From contig OX104130.1 in assembly GCA_944470555.2 (NCBI GenBank), positions 3,286,001-3,350,000 on the forward strand: a stretch of 64,000 bases of DNA. Direction: 5' to 3'. This stretch comes from Heterobilharzia americana (taxonomy: Eukaryota; Platyhelminthes; Trematoda; Strigeidida; Schistosomatidae). This document shows positions 1 through 13,903 of the stretch, piece after piece (position 1 is the stretch's first letter; each line of letters starts with the position of its first letter). Under the pieces are notes generated by a model that was not told the DNA's origin, searched no databases, and saw nothing but the letters and a program-made list of their open reading frames with translations. The translations under genes and the position numbers were made by a program.

Positions 1-518
<518 letters not shown>

Positions 519-569
519 TAATGCTAAGGAAGTTATAAGGCGATTGGACTACATTTTGCTTGCTTATGG

Positions 570-1640
570 ACATACTAAAGTATGCATTCTTTCATACATC
601 TGACTTCACAAGGATTGACCTACTCCCTTAAGGTGATCTGTTCAACTTAAAGTATGCAGACGATATTGTTCAGCTAGGTGAAGATACTGACAAAATAAAG
701 AGTTTTCTGAACACCTTGAGCAGAAATATGCATATGTTTGGCTGGTATATGCTTCGCACTTGTCAAATGTAAGATAATGTTTCAGGACTGACCTGCAACT
801 ACTCCCAACTTAAAGATATGCAGTGAAGTGGTTGAATACATCGACCATTTTACTTATATGAGAAGTTGCATCAACTCGAACGAACTGGTCGCTGATGAAA
901 TCTCATATCGGATGCAGAAGGCCTGTTTGGCATTTGTCAACTTGCGTCATCCCTGGCGCCAACTGTTGAGACATCTGAGTATCTATAAAAGGACGAGTAT
1001 GCTGCGCGACAGTTCGTCCTCTACTATTGTACAGCTGCGACATGGCCGTAAGAAGTCGAAGACACGAAGCGGTCAAAGGATCTTGACTACAGATGTTTTC
1101 ATAGCATTGCTAGCGTATGTTGGAATCACCTTATGAGCAATGTTGACATCAGGTGGAGTGTGCAGGGCAAGGAAGGCAAGTTGATCGATGAGATTGTGAG
1201 TAATCACTGACTAAGGAGTCTGTCTCGATATCCCATTCTAGAGAAAGTTGAATTAGGTTGAAAGGGGGTTCAAAATGGCCAGCCGAGACATGACACCAGT
1301 TCATGAAGTCTCTAAATCTTGATCTGAACCGTATCGGGAGGTATAGGCTGTCTAGATGAGGTTCCTAAGAAGAGATGAATGAATCAGTGGTTAAAGAATC
1401 TTAGTAAAATGTCTGAAAATCAGTCACAGTGGCGCAGATGTATTCACTCTATGATTGCTTCAAAATCCTGAATACTTTGATTAACCTTCATTTTCAAATT
1501 CATTCCCCTCTCATACATTTTTGTCTACTTCCATATGAGTCTTTTTCTATCAACTTATTCCTTACATGTTATGGGGAATTTTAGCAATTTGAAACGATAC
1601 ACTAGTGCACAAGATTCTGAGTTGATCTTGTCTGTCTGTC
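570..1640 (+). mobile_element. RTE-type non-LTR fragment, RT palm to 3' end
   Basis: The fragment aligns by eye with the last third of the better RTE copy at 31368-35309. It has a Tyr-Ala-Asp-Asp catalytic block at 653-664, then the HFTYxxS stretch near 840-870 and the Cys-poor C-terminal region (visible to about 1460). The frame is broken several times, so it is a pseudogene. It ends in a short TCTG-like simple tail near 1635. It is an older subfamily than the 31-kb copy. Confidence 0.8.
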
Positions 1641-2044
1641 TATCTGCCTTATTACAATATCATGTCATTTTGGATAACTTTGTAATAAGGTTTTAGCATT
1701 GGTGAGTGACTAACGTAAAGGTAAATATGTTGCGTAACAACCTAATGAGACGCTGTAATCATTAAAACTAGCTGAATGGAAGTCAGGCTTCAATTCTATT
1801 AGTCTAAGGTTCAATCACGAAAAGAGGTGTCGATCCATGTAAATAAAAACAAATTTAATTACGTGTTCGCTAGTTTATGATTTTCCATAATAGAAAGATA
1901 GAGTTGATTACTCTACAATGCAATTTCACTGTCTGGTTCAGCTTCACTGCAAAATTGATCCAATTAACCATTTATCATCTACCTGTATGTATGCATTTAT
2001 CAGAAAACATGACTTATAGAGGGAATGCGAAGACTTCACGCATT
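1641..2044. other. no gene or clear repeat seen
   Basis: A short open frame at 1877-2065 has no domain signature and runs into an RTE fragment. Confidence 0.4.
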
Positions 2045-2600
2045 CGAATGCCACTGCCTTCGTAGCATAGTGAGCGTGTCATGGAGTCAGCATTTCAGTA
2101 AGGTGAAAGTCAGGCATACCGTTTTAGAGGAAAGATGAAAGTTAGTTGGTGAGGTTGAGAACTTCATCAACTCACATGGCTGTGATATATGTTACACCAA
2201 CCTAGCTACCGAATGCCTTATCGCCCAATATTCGCTGAGGTAGGTTTAGGTTGGGAACGGTGAAAGACGGCCAAACCATGACATGATCTTGGTCAATAAA
2301 ATCTTGGACTGTTAATCTGTGCCATGTAGGATAATGTGCGCTCCCCGGTTGGGGTCCGCGTGAAGACAGAAACCAGTGTTTGGAGAATCTAGATGATATA
2401 TCTCAGCATCGATCGCAATGGCTCAGAAGAATCCACACATTATCTTCCTTCTAATCGTCATTACTGAACTTCAGTATCTTGTCATTCCTGCTTGCATTCT
2501 TTCGATGACTTTCTATCACTTTTGACTGCTTTATTCTTTCATCCCAGAGCTTTGTTACTTGATAGACTGGTATAAGGTGTGGCAGTTTAGAAAATTAAAC
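2045..2600 (+). mobile_element. RTE-type 3' fragment
   Basis: The sequence corresponds to the extreme C-terminal coding region and 3' UTR of the RTE family, with stretches matching 'AEVGLGW', 'RNQ(C)LENL' and 'QWLRRIHTLSS' in shifting frames. A 3' UTR follows that resembles 35110-35290. It is heavily mutated and has no RT domain, as expected for a 5'-truncated non-LTR insertion. Confidence 0.75.
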
Positions 2601-3589
2601 GCATTAATGTCAACTCATAAGTTGATTTTCATCATATCTGTGTATTGGACTGCTCCATTTCACAACGTTCATTCATCACCCTCTAGTAAACGTATGCGGC
2701 ATTGAATAATAACACCAGTAGAAATATACTCTCCATTTACTTTGAGTATTCATTAACAAACAAAAAAACTACACGATAATAAGCAGACAGATAAAATAAA
2801 GCTATCTAAAGTGCGAAGTGATAAGTCAAGAAGGGATAGGAAACTAACAGAAAGGAGAGGACTTTGGAGTTACAGGAAAGAGGTTGAATGAAAAACAAAA
2901 CAAACAGAAAGATTGAAGGTGAATGAAAATCTGGGCCACTTCAGGTTATCGACCCAGTGCTCTACCAAATGAACTATGAGACCCAGCTGCTGGCTGACCA
3001 AATCTTAATTCCATTCCACTTTAATCCCTCTCATGTAACTTCATGATGCACTACTCATACTGGCTTTCCAGTCACAACTTCCCAACCTAATCAAAATCTA
3101 CTACAATTAGAAAACACGAGCATCATACTGACTATCAGTTTGATCGTTTACGAGTCCTGTGGTTTGGTAGACTTGCATTAAAATCTCAGACAACTGAAGC
3201 GAAATAACATAGGGGAAGAACTTTCGCCTTGATTTAGTGCACAATTTGTTCGTTGAACACATCACACAATGAAACAGTATTATTTACTGGATAACGTTCC
3301 AAAGTCACTCTAGTGTGCAGAGTCATATTCATTCTCTTTTACTCCCGTCTTCTTTTTATACTCCGATTAGAAATAAACCTTATGAGAATAAAATTTCTTA
3401 CACTTGGAAATTAGGGTTTATTTTCTTTTTAGTAAACTACAAAATCACTCACAAATTCAGTCAGTTGGTTACTGTATTCTTGTCTCATCGTCCCAAAATT
3501 AACACAAGTAAAACGATGCATTGTGGCCTATTATATGGCAAAGTGTTTGAACACAGAGTATGCCCGCATAAACTGATTATTTATTTATT

Positions 3590-3652
<63 letters not shown>

Positions 3653-4089
3653 GGTCTGACCTCTACTGAGCGTGAAAACTGAGATTATAATCAGTCTCTA
3701 TTCAACCTTCATTTAAAAGTAAAAACATATTTGAAAGATGATCATATTTTGAAGAAAATTAACGATACTTTCGCCTACGTGTAGAGATTACACATACACA
3801 CACACACACTTATTTCATCTTTTTATTGCTATATATATCAGTCTTCAAGTAGGCACTTGAAAAAGTGTGAAAATGTTCAGGTTATTTTGTTGATTAGTAC
3901 TACCCAAATTAGTAAGTATATAAGTAAATAATAAGAGTATATACTACTTAAAACACATCAATATTACTAAGTTAACAAACCAGATGTTCCCAAAGCATGT
4001 AAACTGGATGTTATACTATCACTGTGACCGAAAACATCTCTGAAGCGATACAAAAGGCTCGTGACATCCAACTGCCTATTAAAGATGGG
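2601..4089. other. no gene; simple repeats and weak SINE traces
   Basis: The stretch holds a weak reverse-strand tRNA-like SINE trace near 2930-3010, a TTTA/TTA microsatellite and a short CA run near 3793-3809. No exon with splice sites and an open frame was found. Confidence 0.45.
3576..3652. repeat. (ATTT)n followed by (ATT)n microsatellite
   Basis: About 24 bp of ATTT units pass directly into about 50 bp of ATT units. The poly-Leu end of the open frame at 3315-3659 comes from this repeat. Confidence 0.95.
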
Positions 4090-4625
4090 GTGTTTTGCAC
4101 AGTAGATCTCTCTATTCTAACATATGGCTGTCTAACATGACCATCGAAGATATAGAAGGCTACCGGTGTCCAACCACTGCTGCCTTCGTAGCACAGGCTG
4201 TCATAGTGTCACTACATTAGAAATCGGGCACGTCTACGTCGTCGCATAGGGTCAGTTGAATTAAGTTGAAATTGGAAAAAGGTAAAATGTGGCCAAACTA
4301 GAGCACAGAATCAGTTTATGAAGTCTTTGATGGTTGGTTTAACCTATATGGTGAAACGTTGACTTCCTGACCGGAATTTGTGGAATCAGAGGTTGGAGAC
4401 TGTCAACGATATAGCTTAGAACCGATTTCAGTGGTGCAGGTGCATCCACACGTTATCCCTTCAATGTCTCTTCATACGACTACTCTCCTCTTTAATATCC
4501 TTTTTTTCATCGTGTTTCTATCTCACTTGATGTGGTGATATGAAGTGTACCAATTAGGCTTACTACACAGTAATGCCAGATTCTATGTTGATCGTCTATC
4601 CATCAGTCCGTTTGTTAGCCTATGT
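4090..4625 (+). mobile_element. RTE-type 3' fragment
   Basis: The fragment matches the C-terminal RTE region and the 3' UTR, ending near 'gccagattctatgttgatcg' as at the end of the 31-kb copy. Frames are destroyed. It lies about 440 bp upstream of the first recognised exon of the Myb/SANT gene. Confidence 0.75.
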
Positions 4626-5065
4626 TGTCACCGCGAACAACGTTTCACAGTAATTTTGACTAAAATAAAAACAGTTAACGATGTTGGCTGACATCAGAAT
4701 AGTTCAGTAAACAAGGTTCATAAAGATTCAAGTGTGCTTTTAAATATCAAAACAGTCATATTTACGAAAGTCTTATAAGGATTTAAACACATAGTCTGAT
4801 TCAATCATCATAAGAATAAGTTTTAATATAATTTCAGAGTGTTAAGAAAATCAAGACAAGTTTTTTCTAAAAGATTTGACAGTGCCTTCACCTGTACTTG
4901 TGAAGTTGGTTACATAAGTCGTACAAACTGTGTTCTATCCAAACGCATCTCTGAACACTATCATCTTGTATAGCTGCTTAAATGAGAGTGAAAAGTGATT
5001 AACAAATCGATTGTTCAGCCTCTGTTTAATTCTAGTCACTCTGTTGCATCAGAATCTTCCTACAG

Positions 5066-5168
5066 AGTCATAAAGTCAAGGCAAACATTCCGAAGAGAAT
5101 GCAGATTCGCTACTTGAACATAGCAGAAGCCTTGATAATTCATGGATTCAAGCCTGCATTCAAAAAAG
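5066..5168 (+). CDS. Myb/SANT-repeat protein, exon 1 of those seen
   Basis: This short exon is inferred from splice signals and phase. An acceptor (ttcctacag) precedes it, one of three frames is open, and a donor (G|gtatgtt) follows. It encodes about 34 residues of a basic segment (SHKVKANIPKRMQIRYLNIA then EALIIHGFKPAFKK) with no family signature I recognise. It leaves one overhanging base (G), which joins the TT at the start of the next exon to make a Val codon, so the exons are in phase. The entry is at a codon boundary, so an earlier exon probably lies outside the window. An in-frame ATG (residue 12) could be a start only if this exon is the first. The 21-kb intron behind it makes RNA evidence desirable. 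Confidence 0.65.
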
Positions 5169-5559
5169 GTATGTTAACTCTAATTTCATATTGGTCATAA
5201 CCTCCCTAAGACATTTTATTCATTTTAATTATATTAACAATTTTTTTTGAAAAACTTGTATTTCCCCACTAGCTAATGATGAACAGAGATCTCCAGGTTA
5301 ACGGTCCAGTCCTTTACCGACAAGGCTACAAGATCCAACCGCTAACCAGATCTAAATAAAAGTCTGCCCAATCACGGCTATCTCAAATAGTCAAATGATA
5401 ATCACTATGAGACTTCCCCTCTCTTATTCGAGTAGATTTTGAATCAGGTGAGAAGTTCTGACTGAGAAAATCCAGAGTGAACATGATCAATAGATAGTAA
5501 TGCTTCACGAATTCATATGGTAGTCGGATAAACCCTTTGACTATTGAAATGAAGTGGAA

Positions 5560-5700
5560 ATCTATTAAGCAGTCGGTTTTTGGAGCTCAGTTAGTAAAGT
5601 ATTCAACCAGTAACCTTAAGGTCGCCGGTTCGAGTACTGTCATGGCCCAGATTTTCATTTCACCTACAGTAATCACTCAGTATCATAATACAAGCCTATC
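5560..5700 (+). repeat. tRNA-like SINE copy (type D here)
   Basis: The unit has an A-box-like start ('ctcagttagtaaagtattc') and a B-box-like 'cggttcgagta', followed by the tail 'cccagattttcatttcacc' shared with the copies at 12830, 44220 and 60540. A real tRNA gene is unlikely because the acceptor-stem arms do not pair and the copies share downstream non-tRNA sequence. Confidence 0.6.
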
Positions 5701-6774
5701 AAACCGCAGTTATCTGACTCAGATAGTCAAAACTCATACATATATTTTTGTTGTAGCAGTAAATACGACTGTACATCTTTTGAAAATGATCCGTTGAAAA
5801 GAAAATTCTCTTCACTTAATTATCTTTTGTTAATTATTCATGATCCTAGTACAATTTTCTGCACTAGAGGTACAAACCAAATAGGAAACAAAAGTTCCCA
5901 GTATTAATGTTAATTCTATGAGACTGAAACATGAAACATTGTAGAATTGTACACAACTTTCATCAATTTTAGACCTTAGCTTAACACAAGTCATGCACTG
6001 AATGTGTATATCCACTATTATCATACTAGATTGATCTGATTAAGTGATTTTTATTGTTGAAAGGGGTTACTAATAGACTAATCACCTTGTTGAAGGCTTT
6101 ATACTAAAGCTCTCATGATCTTGTCATTAGTCTACTGTGAACTCTACTTCAGACTGACTATTTCGAAGACGTCCATTTCATCTTACCTTATCTAACTTTA
6201 TGATAGATACACTTATACAGTTGGCATTTCTGGCCTTCAAAACCGCTGAGATTCACGAAATCATCTGGGATTCCTTGAGTGGTATGTACATTCAGAGTTG
6301 TCTATGAACTTTGAAGGATAATGCCAGAATGTGGTTTGCGGGTAAGTGTTTCATCAACTAAATCCAGACTGTTACAGTATTTCTGCGCATTAAATATTCC
6401 ACTTATTTGTGAAGTTGCATCAGGTATGATGGATTGCCCGTTGATAAACCCCTAGCATGGGATACTAAAAGCTCTGTTGGCTTATTAATTGTAACTCTTG
6501 TGAGGTATATGTACCCCTGCTAGACATCGAATGTCTTGTATACCAGTTTGTTCTATTCTACAATAAACATGTGAAATGTGATCACAAAGTAAAGGATCTG
6601 AGAAGGATCCAATTATTCCACCGTTTATCCCTGATCGTATCCTTCGACTGTCGTGTAACTTAATTTGCTAGCAATGATGCGGTTAGTTCCACAGAATTAG
6701 GCTAGGAAGGTAATTCATTCAACAAGATTTTGAAATACCACCCAATAAAGTGTCTCAATGCATATTACGCACAT

Positions 6775-7510
6775 CTACTAACTGACCGACTAACTGACTG
6801 ACTGAATGAATAAATGAATGAACGAATGGAAAAATCACCGTAGAACCTTACAGACAAGTGCATCAGTCCAACTTACCACACTTCACAGTAGTACACAGAG
6901 AACAGATGGACAGAAAAACAGTAACATCAAAGTAGACAAACTTGTGTGATAGAATAAACAATTTGAAGATAACGGTTAGTGCAAATACTCAAGCTTTAGA
7001 AACTGTCAACGGGCGAATATACTTGCACCACTGTGACCGATTTCTGGCCACGTCACCAAGATACCTCGGTCACTGATTTCTATCATCTCAGGGACCCAGC
7101 TAGTTAGTCTACACCTACCCATATACCTCAGACCAACAGTCAGAGACTTCGCCAACTGGTACCACGTCTTGGGTTGGCCAGCCTGAACCCTCTTCCAACC
7201 CAATCCAACTTCCACTAGCACGGCACATCACGGTAGGTGGTGTCTTGGCATCCACAGTACAGGATGGAACGAACCGCGGTACAATATACCCGTCGTTTAA
7301 TAGGATATCTCCCCAGTCAGCGCCACAGATGATACAAGTTGTCAAATGCCAAACAGATCTCTGTTTCCACCCTGAGACCTCCTCAGTCACCAGCTCATTT
7401 GGGCTGATGTAACTCCCCAAGTAAGTGAAGTGGTCGATGCATTCAACCACTTCATTCTCTATCCCTAGACTAGAAGTAGGCGCAGACCGCTTCGAAAGCA
7501 TAATCTTATA
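6775..7510 (-). mobile_element. RTE-type 3' fragment, inverted
   Basis: On the minus strand it reads from the block 'VVECIDHFTYLGS' (about 7440-7400) through a frameshifted C-terminal region into the 3' UTR. It ends in a simple tail of TCAG/ATTC-like units at 6775-6830. About 260 bp of its 3' end (6832-7100) is nearly identical to the + strand copy at 28955-29218, so both belong to the same RTE subfamily. Confidence 0.85.
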
Positions 7511-9509
7511 TTTGACAGGTGCTGATTTATTTATGGATGCTTCAAATAAATACTAATAGCAGGTGGTTAATTGTGACTTCCTAAGAGTTTTTCTGAGAAC
7601 GACTGACCTTCTAAACTCTTATACAAACAACAAAATTAAGATAAGAAAATAACCCTGTCAGGTCTTTTTTAGTAAACCCTTAACCTTTAAAGAGTAGCTA
7701 TAGCGAGTTCTTATAGCCTTATTTATACACAAGCTGAATGACTGCACATGTTTACCAGACTCAGCATAATATATGGATTCGGAGAAAAGCAACACAGCTG
7801 ATGAACGATATGATAATGAATGTCTTAGATTAATGTTTTGATTTTTACTGAGAAAATCACACTTACAAAGTGAATCATGCAACTTGTGGCAAGTTCCATG
7901 TTCATTTGTTTATCCACCCAGAAATGAATTTTTAAATAGTAATCTTAGAACGAAAAAGCCTAAAAAGGATTATTCAACTACATGGATAAGAAAAGTGTAT
8001 CGATAACGGAACACACATCACCTTTGGAAAAACTGCACTACAATAGGCTAGATTCATACCAGAGACACAGTATTTCCGTTAAACAAACACGTAGTATTTG
8101 AAAGAACATTTACTGAAATAATGTATTTCAAGTGGGATTGGCTTTTTTCAGCTGCATTCTTTCGAGGAGCTTAAAACTATTTTAGAATAGCTTGTTTTAA
8201 GTGAGTGCTCAAGGTAATTCTGGAGGTTGCCCCCTCAGATCTCATATCATTTAAGAACTGATGAAATATTATAGGGCGATTGTACAAAATGGTCATAATT
8301 ATCCGATAAACAACATCTCTATGACTTTATTAAAAAAAAAGCAATGAAACGAATTGTTGGACAGTATGAGAATTCAACGTATTCGTCATTTAAAAGGTTA
8401 GTTAATGGACCAATGTAGACAACCCTCATTTATTATATGGTTTGAAGCATGTTAAAAATGCAATTAAATCTGTATAGTCTCTCTAAGCTAGTGTACTTGT
8501 TCATCAGACTATTGACTGCAGAAAGCTGCTACCTTAGGTTACAATAAGCTAACGTATATGATAGAAAGCTATCATGTGATACATTTGATGACATAAGTCA
8601 AAGTTAATTAGTTTCGATGATTAACTAGAATATTTTTAACTTCATAGTGAAAAAGTCAAGTATATCATTGAGTTTATTCATCTGTAATTTCTGGTTTTTA
8701 TGTATCTTTAGACGTTTATCACTATCTCTATTGACTTCACCGAATGTTCTCATTAATGTGTAAGCCAGTTAAGTAACAATAACTGATTCGGCATTTTTTC
8801 GAATTATAGTTGTCTAAGCCACTTGACTGAATGCATCCATAACGCTTCAGTTGAGCGACTTACAGATATGAAAAATATCATCTAAAGACTTACAGTTGTA
8901 TAATTCGATGTTATCGGTCTTTGACGATGACTCCAATTGATACAAATTCTAATTTCAAGGGAATGATAAGTTTTATCAATGTTTTAGATATACCTTGTTG
9001 ACAAGTGTCTAAAAGCATAAAACCTAGGTTCAAGGTCTCATGATAACTAGTTTTGAAAGTGTTGCAAGGGGAAAACTGCGTCATTTTGCTAGTGGACACG
9101 TTGCACATTCAATCGAAAAACTTCGATCATTACTTGAGACTTACTCTCTATATTAGTTGCCACTTATTAAGTGATTTGAGAATAAAATTCACTGACTAAA
9201 AAGTCAGATAGTGGTATGACAAATCTCATTAACCATAAACAACGAGACGATAGCAAGTTTCTTTATCTAAATAGTTTAGTTAAATCTAGGATGATGCTTC
9301 CAGAAATCAAAAAAGGCCTTATGTTATGCAAAAGTCTGCAATACAAACTAAGTTTTAGCCTCACTGATCCTAAAATGACACTTCTAATGGAGTTTATTTT
9401 TAGTTGCTTTCTAATTTGTCCCACTTGGAATCACAAAGGAGAGAAAATAGAATAAAGTTTCTCTAATTCAGGTAAAAATCCCTGTCACTTTTCAAACGAC
9501 TTCTGGATA

Positions 9510-9511
<2 letters not shown>
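7511..9511. other. intronic sequence, nothing recognised
   Basis: Short open frames at 7658-7882, 8911-9108 and 9216-9455 have no domain signature or splice context. No repeat family was recognised. Confidence 0.4.

Positions 9512-9581
<70 letters not shown>
9512..9581. repeat. (TA)n microsatellite
   Basis: About 35 uninterrupted TA units. Confidence 0.97.
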
Positions 9582-9585
<4 letters not shown>

Positions 9586-9754
9586 CAAATAATCAGGAAG
9601 ACATCTGTCTTATATAAAATGAACACTTAAGAATTTCTGTACTGTCTCCTATTATTAATGCGTATAGGTTCCAAAGTTAATTTGTTTCTGGAAAACTGCA
9701 ACTATATATTTGTTCTAGACATTACATTCCAAATATTTTTTCTTAAAACTGTGG

Positions 9755-9910
9755 TTCATTGGCTTAAGCACTTGGTTTTCAACCAATTGAGCCCGGGTTC
9801 GAACTCCGCTTCACTTAGCGAGGTAGGCAGATAGTGACGTTAGCCTCATACAAAAGCTGTGGTCCATTTTCTATTGCAATAAGGTGCACGAGGTTAATGA
9901 GCTGAATTTC
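9755..9910 (+). repeat. tRNA-like SINE copy (type B here)
   Basis: The copy reads 'gtggttcattggcttaagca' and then a good B box ('gggttcgaac'), followed by 'aggtaggcagatagtgacgt' and 'gctgtggtcc'. The same order is seen at 29537, 40640 and 45915 and, inverted, at 52795. Confidence 0.65.
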
Positions 9911-12744
9911 TATTATTTTCGATTAGTGAATAGAAACTAAAATCTCAAATGCATACTGAGTTTGGTAACGAAAGTCTTTCCACAAACCTGCTTGTAGGGC
10001 GTTTAGATAACCAATGACTATTCTCTTAACGTTAGCATATGTACAAAAAAATATCGTGATGAACTTTGATCATGTTTTGACACTAAAATCCCTAACACTT
10101 AGTGTATTGCTGTTTTCATGTGAATTGTCTTCGGAGACGAGATAACCTAATAGCGATGCCAGCAGCCACTTTTCAGCTACCTTTATACATGACTTTTAAG
10201 TCTAATTTGTCGGGCAGTTGAAGATAGATCCCACTCTCATAATCACAAATCTCTGAAATTTTAAAAGCACTTTTCACTTCTACTGCGATCAGTACTATTT
10301 TAGTTGTAAGCGTTGTTGAGCATTCTCAGAAAAGTATTTAAACGTAACCATAAAAGGATGGCTAATGTTTCATATTGATTAAAGATTGGAAGTTCGTGTT
10401 TTCATACACACTTGCTTCAACAGTCTCCTAGCATCACAAATGAATTTAAAAACAGAGTGAACAAAGATCGAAATTGATCACACTATCATGGGGAATTGGT
10501 TATACTGTGCTCATCGATTACTCATTTCAGGTAATAATACAGATGAATAACTTATAGTTTCCATAGATGAAAGGAGTCTGATGGTTTTCAAGTCAAGGTT
10601 TAGTTCTTGTTAGTTCAACGGTGCAGAGTCGCCACTATGAAATACTCAAATCACTTGATATGAGAGTAAAACTAGGGCACTGTGGTAGAATGTAATTCCA
10701 AGATGATTGTGAACAAAAGATTATGTCCGAAGTTTAATCCAGTAAACAGCACTTCATCTGCGTCATAAATCAAATACATCAACTAAAATGGAACTTAAAT
10801 CACTTGCCCTAACTTTACTTGATAAAATCTATTTACTAAATAATGATAATAATGGTGTTAATAATCACTTTATTTTAGACAGTACTACATGTAATTTGGA
10901 ATTCATCTTGCAGGTATCATCTAAGCCAATGTAATGTAATTGAAAAAATCCAAGGGCTCAGAGAAAGAAAGAGACCTTCAAAAGTACAGTGACATTATTT
11001 CCTCGGGTTTGGTATTGAAAATCAGTAATCCCTACCTTGTATTATGAATAAACAACAAATTACTGGATTTCCGTAATAGGAGCTGACAGTGCGCCTGTTA
11101 TTTTTTTTTAAGTCAGACAAACTGGTAAAACAATAGCGGCAAACGATGTGCAAGGTCTGCTTTAATATTATGAAACCCTCGACAAGCATCGGAAGGTTTA
11201 CTACCATGGGTTTTGCTTTCATATTCAAAACGTTCGGTTATTATTGAGAATATTCTTTATTTCAAAACGTATTAGCAAAGTTAGTTAGCAACTTCACATG
11301 TAAAAGGTATTATCTACTGAAAATAAGCCAGAATTTCGTAAGCAAAGGCTTTGAAATATTGCTGACTATTAACTAAGGATATTTTTCTGTCACTACAGCT
11401 TGATTTTAATGACAAATTATTAGAGTTTAACTTATTAATCTCAATATAAATAAAATTTGGTGGTTGATGAACGACTAATACACCTGTATATCTATGTTAG
11501 GAGATGTACATAGGAGAGACCAGAGCTTCATTTGACAGTAACTAAGCCGTCATAAAGATAAACGCTGACTAGCATTATGGCAAGTACTTGTATCTTTGCT
11601 ATTTGCATTACCATATGGAGATGTCTTCACGCACAGTGACAATCATAGACAAATTGTCAGTGATGGCTCTACGCCAGGAAAACTAGGGTAGATTTCGAAA
11701 CCCTAACACGACGGTGTTTATTTCTTTGAAAACTTACTGGTTTTACTGTTACCTAGCAAGAGTAAGTGAAATAAAATGGCATGCCAACTTTGTGGTGGAA
11801 AATAACTAGCACCAAAGTGGACTCAGTTATTTCCTTAAGAACGTATCTAATACTATAAAAGTCAACCCAAAGTGTTTGCCGCCAGCACAAACAAAAATAA
11901 AAACCCGTTAAAAAACCACACTTCACAACAATACAGTAAGCCCAGTTCTAACGTATTAGAACTAATTTATTAATATCATTTTTAACCACAGGAATTCAAA
12001 ACATACTTGCAATCATTGTATTAGCCATCCGAGTGAAAGATGTGGCTTACAGTTGGTTGCCAAGGTCAACATCATTTATACTCATAAATTTGCGTAAATA
12101 ACAAGTGTCAAGGTCTGTGAAGGTAAGAAGAAAAACAACTTTCTCAGTTGCAGGCAAAATAAATCAGGTGATTCCTCTAGATCTTTGCGAAATGAAAGTA
12201 CATGGGCAGATAGTAAAATCCCGAAATCATCAACTGTTACCACAAATTGTTGGCTGTTAATTTTGAGACCAGAGGATCTGCTAGTACTTAATCTGTGGTG
12301 AGTAGTGGAATCCAGCACCGATAAATAAAGCATCTTCCATCGGGAAAAGTGAAATTCTCTCCTCCGGCTGTGCAGCTGTAATTATCCAATATAGCAGGGA
12401 AAGATAATTAGGCTGATAAAAGTATTTTTTACGACGATATCATTTTCTAAAAGCGTACAGTCAGATTTTGTAGATCATAAATCGACATCTGAGTTTAGCC
12501 GAAAACTAATTAAATCCTTATCGTATGGCAACTTAAGCGGCTGGCTGAGTGCACTATTGCGATTCTCTGCGAAACTCCTCTAAGTACACTCTTTCAATGT
12601 CCTAATGAGACTTCTACTGTATCAACTTTGAACTTCCAGCCGCAACGCTGGGAGAACCTTCCCATGGCTAAGCACTGCTTACTTAACGACACGTGCCCCC
12701 ACCTTCCCATGGTAAAAAACATAGAATCAAGCTGATTACCATTT
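9911..12744. other. intronic sequence, nothing recognised
   Basis: AT-rich sequence. Small open frames at 11022-11228 and 12082-12333 on the minus strand lack any recognisable domain or splice support. Confidence 0.4.
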
Positions 12745-12965
12745 GACTATCTGAGATAGCCGTGGTTTGGTAGACTAGCATCTACACTGTGAGATGATTG
12801 AAGGCTGGATGAAAATTTGGACCTCGCAGCTTATTTGGTGGAGCATCGGGCCGAAAACCCGGTGGTCGCTGGTTTGAACCTGGCCTTGGTCCAAATTTTC
12901 CTCTCACCCTTAACCATCACCCAATATAAATGGAACCAAGTCTTAAACTAGCCGAAAGACATGAG
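12745..12965 (+). repeat. tRNA-like SINE copy (type D here)
   Basis: The unit has a leading 'gtggtttggtagactagcat' segment, then a tRNA-like part with 'gtggtcgctggtttgaacct' as the B box, then a 'ccaaattttcctctcaccc' tail. The same leading segment occurs at 44130 and the same tail at 5655 and 44285. Confidence 0.6.
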
Positions 12966-13862
12966 GAATAAATTCTTAATTATCTAATAAACGAAGCACA
13001 TACAACTAATGGCATATTAAGGAAAAATAGTGCACTGAGAAACATTCATGTGGAAAACAAACCCCTCGCCCCTGCATCCTGCTTTGTCTTTCTTTCTCAT
13101 TGTTAATAACCCTCTAGCTTTTTAAGTCATCTCGGCTACAAGTGAAATTAAATTCCTAAAGGAAAAAACCTACACTGAAACTACCCGCTTTGGTAGAATG
13201 TCATCGCTTCACTCACAACGACCAAGTACAATAATGTACCCTGAACTACAACTTTATAACTATCGAGACTTCTGATTCGCTACGAAAGTGAACAGGGACA
13301 TATCATACTTACCAACCACACTGTTGCTGGCCATAGAAAGTGGAAAAGTTCCTGGACGTCCACTTGATGCACTCAAATAAGCTTACTACATTTAATGCTG
13401 TAGTTGAAAAAAGTAGATATTTAGCATTCAGTTTAATATTCAGTAAGATTGTTAATCTTTTACGATAACTGGTGCAAGAATAAATGACGTCCATTTGTCT
13501 GCGCTCGCTAAACAACAGCATAGAACAAACCACATACACTTACTTACGCACTGGCTCTTCATCACCAATAATGAGCGGAACATTACAAGTCTAAGGATGG
13601 AAGTAGTAGGTTCAAGCCTACTTTTTTCTCCCCTGGAAATCTTTGTGACACTTAGGCGCAAACCCTAGTCTCTTTGTTACTGCGAAGATAATACTTCAAA
13701 CCGTGCGTACTATCAACTTGTGCATACTTATTCTGTGTACATCCCACGTTTTATTCGCAGTGCAAACGTCCCAGTAATTAAAATTGCCTTCCCTAAGGCA
13801 ACATGTAGTTTACATGTAAATTTATTCATGCCTGTAAAAGCGATGTGTCCGCATATTTAGGA

Positions 13863-13863
<1 letters not shown>
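12966..13863. other. intronic sequence, nothing recognised
   Basis: Two overlapping minus-strand open frames (13309-13661) have no recognisable domain. Confidence 0.4.

Positions 13864-13899
<36 letters not shown>
13864..13899. repeat. (TA)n microsatellite
   Basis: 18 TA units directly next to the left end of the CR1-like relic. Confidence 0.95.

Positions 13900-13903
<4 letters not shown>

Noticed and set aside
3315..3659. 114-codon open frame ending in poly-Leu
   Set aside because: The end is an ATT microsatellite and the rest has no domain or splice support.
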